The notes beneath the pieces are model-generated. The model worked only from the letters and a program-made list of their open reading frames with translations, did not search any database and was not told the origin of the DNA. Position numbers and translations under genes: made by a program. Shown piece after piece: positions 32,639-34,729 of a stretch of DNA of 34,729 nucleotides (position 1 is its first letter; every line of letters starts with the position of its first letter). Origin of the DNA: Welwitschia mirabilis (Eukaryota > Gnetophyta > Gnetopsida > Welwitschiales); NCBI GenBank assembly GCA_051453625.1, contig JBOZIK010000001.1, positions 183,753,922 through 183,788,650 of the forward strand, given 5' to 3'.

Positions 32639-33731
32639 TGTATTATGTATTTAAGCAATGTTACATCCTTAGTAGAATCATATTAATCACAAATATATAC
32701 ACAAACATAACATACTAATATAGATAGGAGTTGATCCAAATGTAGTAATCTGTTGAAAGCCTAGGCTAGAGTAAGAGAGTTGATTTCCACAAGAAAAAAC
32801 TTTGTATTTTAACTACAAAAATAAATTTTAACTCATGAAAAGAATAATTCAACACACTTAAGCAAAGCTAATCTAGCAATTAAAAATAACAATGAACCTA
32901 AAGTAATCATGCACAACCTTAACAAAGGTTGTCCTCATAACCTATATCACTCAAGAAATTGTCATAAGATCAGAAGTAATATAAGCTATGAGGGTTAAGA
33001 ACAAACATGAATAGGAATTGGAAAATAAGTATTTTGTATTAAGTTTTGAACAACATCTAAGTTATAAAGTAGCTACACCTTAACGGTGGAAGCTCCATCC
33101 AACACTAAGAAAGACATCTCTTTGCAACTACAAGGATGGATCTCCAACCCTTTGATCTCCTATCATGAGAATTTCTAATGCAAATGAAGATAAGTAGGAG
33201 TCAAGGATAGGACTGATATTTATTAATACAAAGACATAACAAAATAAATAAATAGGCATCGGTAAAATCCTAACAGACATGCTAGAGAAAATAGAAAAAT
33301 AAGTGATAGATGTTAGGTAAGTGTCTAGTGAGATGTTATAATAGTATTGTCCAGCTAGTTGGCTGGATGATATAGGAGATGATACCACCTCATAAATGAT
33401 TAACATCACTGATAGGCTTGATCACAGTCAGCATCCTTATTGGTATCGATTATTCTATCATTCGTACTATTGTCTAGATGATGAGGTTGATGATGGGCTT
33501 TTACAAATGTTTCATGAATGCATTAACCTTACTGTTTTGTAAGAAGTTTGTCTTAAAAATGAAAAGTATTAAGAATTTCTCTAAATGCTACAAAATGTTA
33601 TGAAGATTACATGTTTTTATCTCTTTCATCTTAACTCTCCATTATCATGGAAATTAAGCATTTACCTATCTATTATCCTAAAAAATCACTTAAAATACCT
33701 TATCAAATATGCGTAAGTTAGCAATGCAACA
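32639..33731 (-). repeat. 3' LTR of element 3 (1.09 kb)
   Basis: It begins TGTATTATGTATTTAAGC and ends AGCAATGCAACA. It shares the interior blocks 'ACTAATATAGATAGGAGTTGA', 'AAAGGTTGTCCTCATAACCT' and 'CTCCTATCATGAGAAT' with the other copies but is the most divergent, with small deletions. The TATA position reads AATAAATA on the minus strand (33217-33224). A perfect 6-bp hairpin TCCAGC/GCTGGA lies at 33350-33367. A 93-codon minus-strand ORF (33128-33409) lies inside the LTR and has no family features. Confidence 0.8.
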
Positions 33732-33747
33732 TAGCTCCCCACTTAAT
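33732..33747 (-). promoter_or_regulatory. Polypurine tract, element 3
   Basis: Minus-strand ATTAAGTGGGGAGCTA abuts the LTR start TGTTGCATTGC. It is better preserved than the copy at 19576-19590. Confidence 0.7.
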
Positions 33748-34197
33748 ATTATTAGTCCCTGACAAAATCAGGTACTAAACCATGTTTGCGAGCCAATTTA
33801 TTAAACAACTAGAGTAATTAAGAAAATCATCTCATTATTCTTTCCAAAATTTTAGAGACACACACTAGATCATAAGAAATTAAAAAAACTAAACATTTCA
33901 TCTGCTTGAAACTCAGCTAGTCAGTTATCTAGGCCATCATCTAAATGATGGAGGGGATGATATGCTCAAAAAAAAAGTCTTTGAAATCAAGAACTTGCAA
34001 CAAAATTTTTATTTGAATAGATAATCAATAAATAAAATAATAAATCCCCTAACTAAATTAAATAGTAATGAAATGAAAAGATTACCTCAGTAAAATTAAT
34101 CTTCATCATGTGAAAATTAAAGATAGACATGAAAATTCAAATAAAAATCAATACACTATGCTCAAACAAAAATGATATGTTTATATAAAATCAAGGA
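33748..34197 (-). other. Internal 3' region of element 3, non-coding
   Basis: No ORF. CCATCAT (33934-33940) and ATGATGG (33945-33951) form a perfect 7-bp stem with a 4-base loop, again of the ATCATC type seen in the leaders and LTRs. Confidence 0.5.
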
Positions 34198-34455
34198 TAC
34201 TACAAGAAATATAGGCTAAAATGCCTTAAAAGGTCTTGAAAAATGCCTTAAATGGTTTTAAGGCATTTCTTCATAAAATTCTTTAAAAACCCATGCCTTA
34301 AAAGCATATCATCTTTTAAGGCATTTCTAAGGAATTAATTTGCAAATGCCTAGAAATGCCTTTTGCAACATTTATGGGAAAATGCCTCAAACTCTCTTTT
34401 GAGGCATTTTTTGCGGTGTTTATGCTAAAAAAAACTCAAAATTTTTGTTGTAGCA
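34198..34455. mobile_element. CACTA-like MITE, about 258 bp
   Basis: The left end TACTACAAGAAAT and right end TTTTTGTTGTAGCA are imperfect inverted repeats resembling the CACTACAAGAAA ends of plant CACTA transposons. The interior holds many AATGCCT/AGGCATT motifs in both orientations, giving three strong hairpins: 34241-34268 (12-bp perfect stem), 34293-34324 (12-bp perfect stem) and 34379-34410 (13-bp stem). There is no coding capacity. A 3-bp target duplication is not evident. Confidence 0.6.
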
Positions 34456-34729
34456 TTTTTCAAATAAACGCTTAAAATTCCTCTACATTCAAAAAAATTA
34501 CTAGCAAAATATATGAAAATTAGAAGCAAGATCAACCAATACATAGCACAAAGCAGGGTCAGACAGCTATCATGCTCAATAAATTAATAATGATCATCAA
34601 AGCTACCATTTACAATGTTCTTCTTTGATTATCTTTAATGTGAAAAGATATGCCATATGCCAAGCTTTTTATGAAATTATGAGGTATAAGATCTATAAAG
34701 CAAGTCATGACTAAGTACTTATTATTGCT
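34456..34729. other. Continuation of element 3 internal DNA
   Basis: AT-rich DNA to the window edge, with no ORF or motif recognised. Confidence 0.3.

Larger units (their letters stand above)
32639..34729 (-). mobile_element. Element 3: same LTR family, 3' end only, runs off the window
   Basis: A 3' LTR (32639-33731), a well-kept polypurine tract and about 1 kb of internal DNA homologous in its first part to 19576-19630 of element 1 (block 'TCAG/TAGTTCCTGA'). Coding domains, if any, lie beyond the right edge. A small CACTA-like MITE is inserted at 34198-34455. Confidence 0.7.

Noticed and set aside
33128-33409. 93-codon minus-strand ORF
   Set aside because: Lies wholly within an LTR and is not conserved in the other LTR copies.
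1-34729. Bacterial or phage systems (CRISPR, operons, toxin-antitoxin, riboswitches)
   Set aside because: No regularly spaced repeats, no ribosome-binding-site-led gene clusters, and all recognised proteins are plant Ty3/gypsy retroelement domains.

Overview
The window looks like a nuclear intergenic block from a flowering plant. It is very AT-rich (about a quarter to 30% G+C by eye), has scaffold gaps (4061-4686, 7957-8502, 18521-18530), and is filled with decayed Ty3/gypsy LTR retrotransposons. I see no intact host gene, no tRNA or rRNA gene, no bacterial operon and no CRISPR. Every recognisable protein is a piece of retroelement gag or pol broken by stops and frameshifts.

Layout. (a) 1-4060: non-coding, with a GC-richer island (940-1320) carrying repeated GGATGTC/GACATCC motifs and a short tandem repeat. 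(b) 4987-9250, plus strand: a decayed Athila-type element with gag C-terminus, protease, the start of RT, then directly the integrase C-terminus (about 2.3 kb of pol deleted), and beyond a gap an env-like plant transposon ORF. (c) 9250-13740: nothing identifiable. (d) 13740-17486, minus strand: a second Ty3/gypsy element, chromovirus-like (gag fragment, RT, RNase H, integrase with a C-terminal tail). (e) 17120-18856: a tandem duplication of about 880 bp spanning the junction of that gag with an LTR. (f) 18369-34729, minus strand: a chain of three elements sharing one LTR family. Element 1 (18369-28003) keeps 3' LTR, polypurine tract, integrase, RNase H, RT, protease, gag, leader, tRNA-Asp-type primer-binding site and a truncated 5' LTR. 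Element 2 (28004-32178) keeps the 5' LTR, primer-binding site, leader and an integrase C-terminal tail, but has an unrelated acidic, repeat-bearing reading frame in place of gag-pol. Element 3 (32639 to the window end) shows its 3' LTR, a polypurine tract and 1 kb of internal DNA containing a small CACTA-like MITE.

The damage is directional. Many premature stops and lost catalytic residues are C-to-T or G-to-A changes (TGG to TAG/TGA, CAA to TAA, CGA to TGA, Glu to Lys in both integrases, Asp to Asn in a protease). This is the pattern expected from long-term deamination of methylated cytosine in silenced repeats. The strongest candidate for something undescribed is element 2, a probable non-autonomous family that borrowed the termini of its partner.
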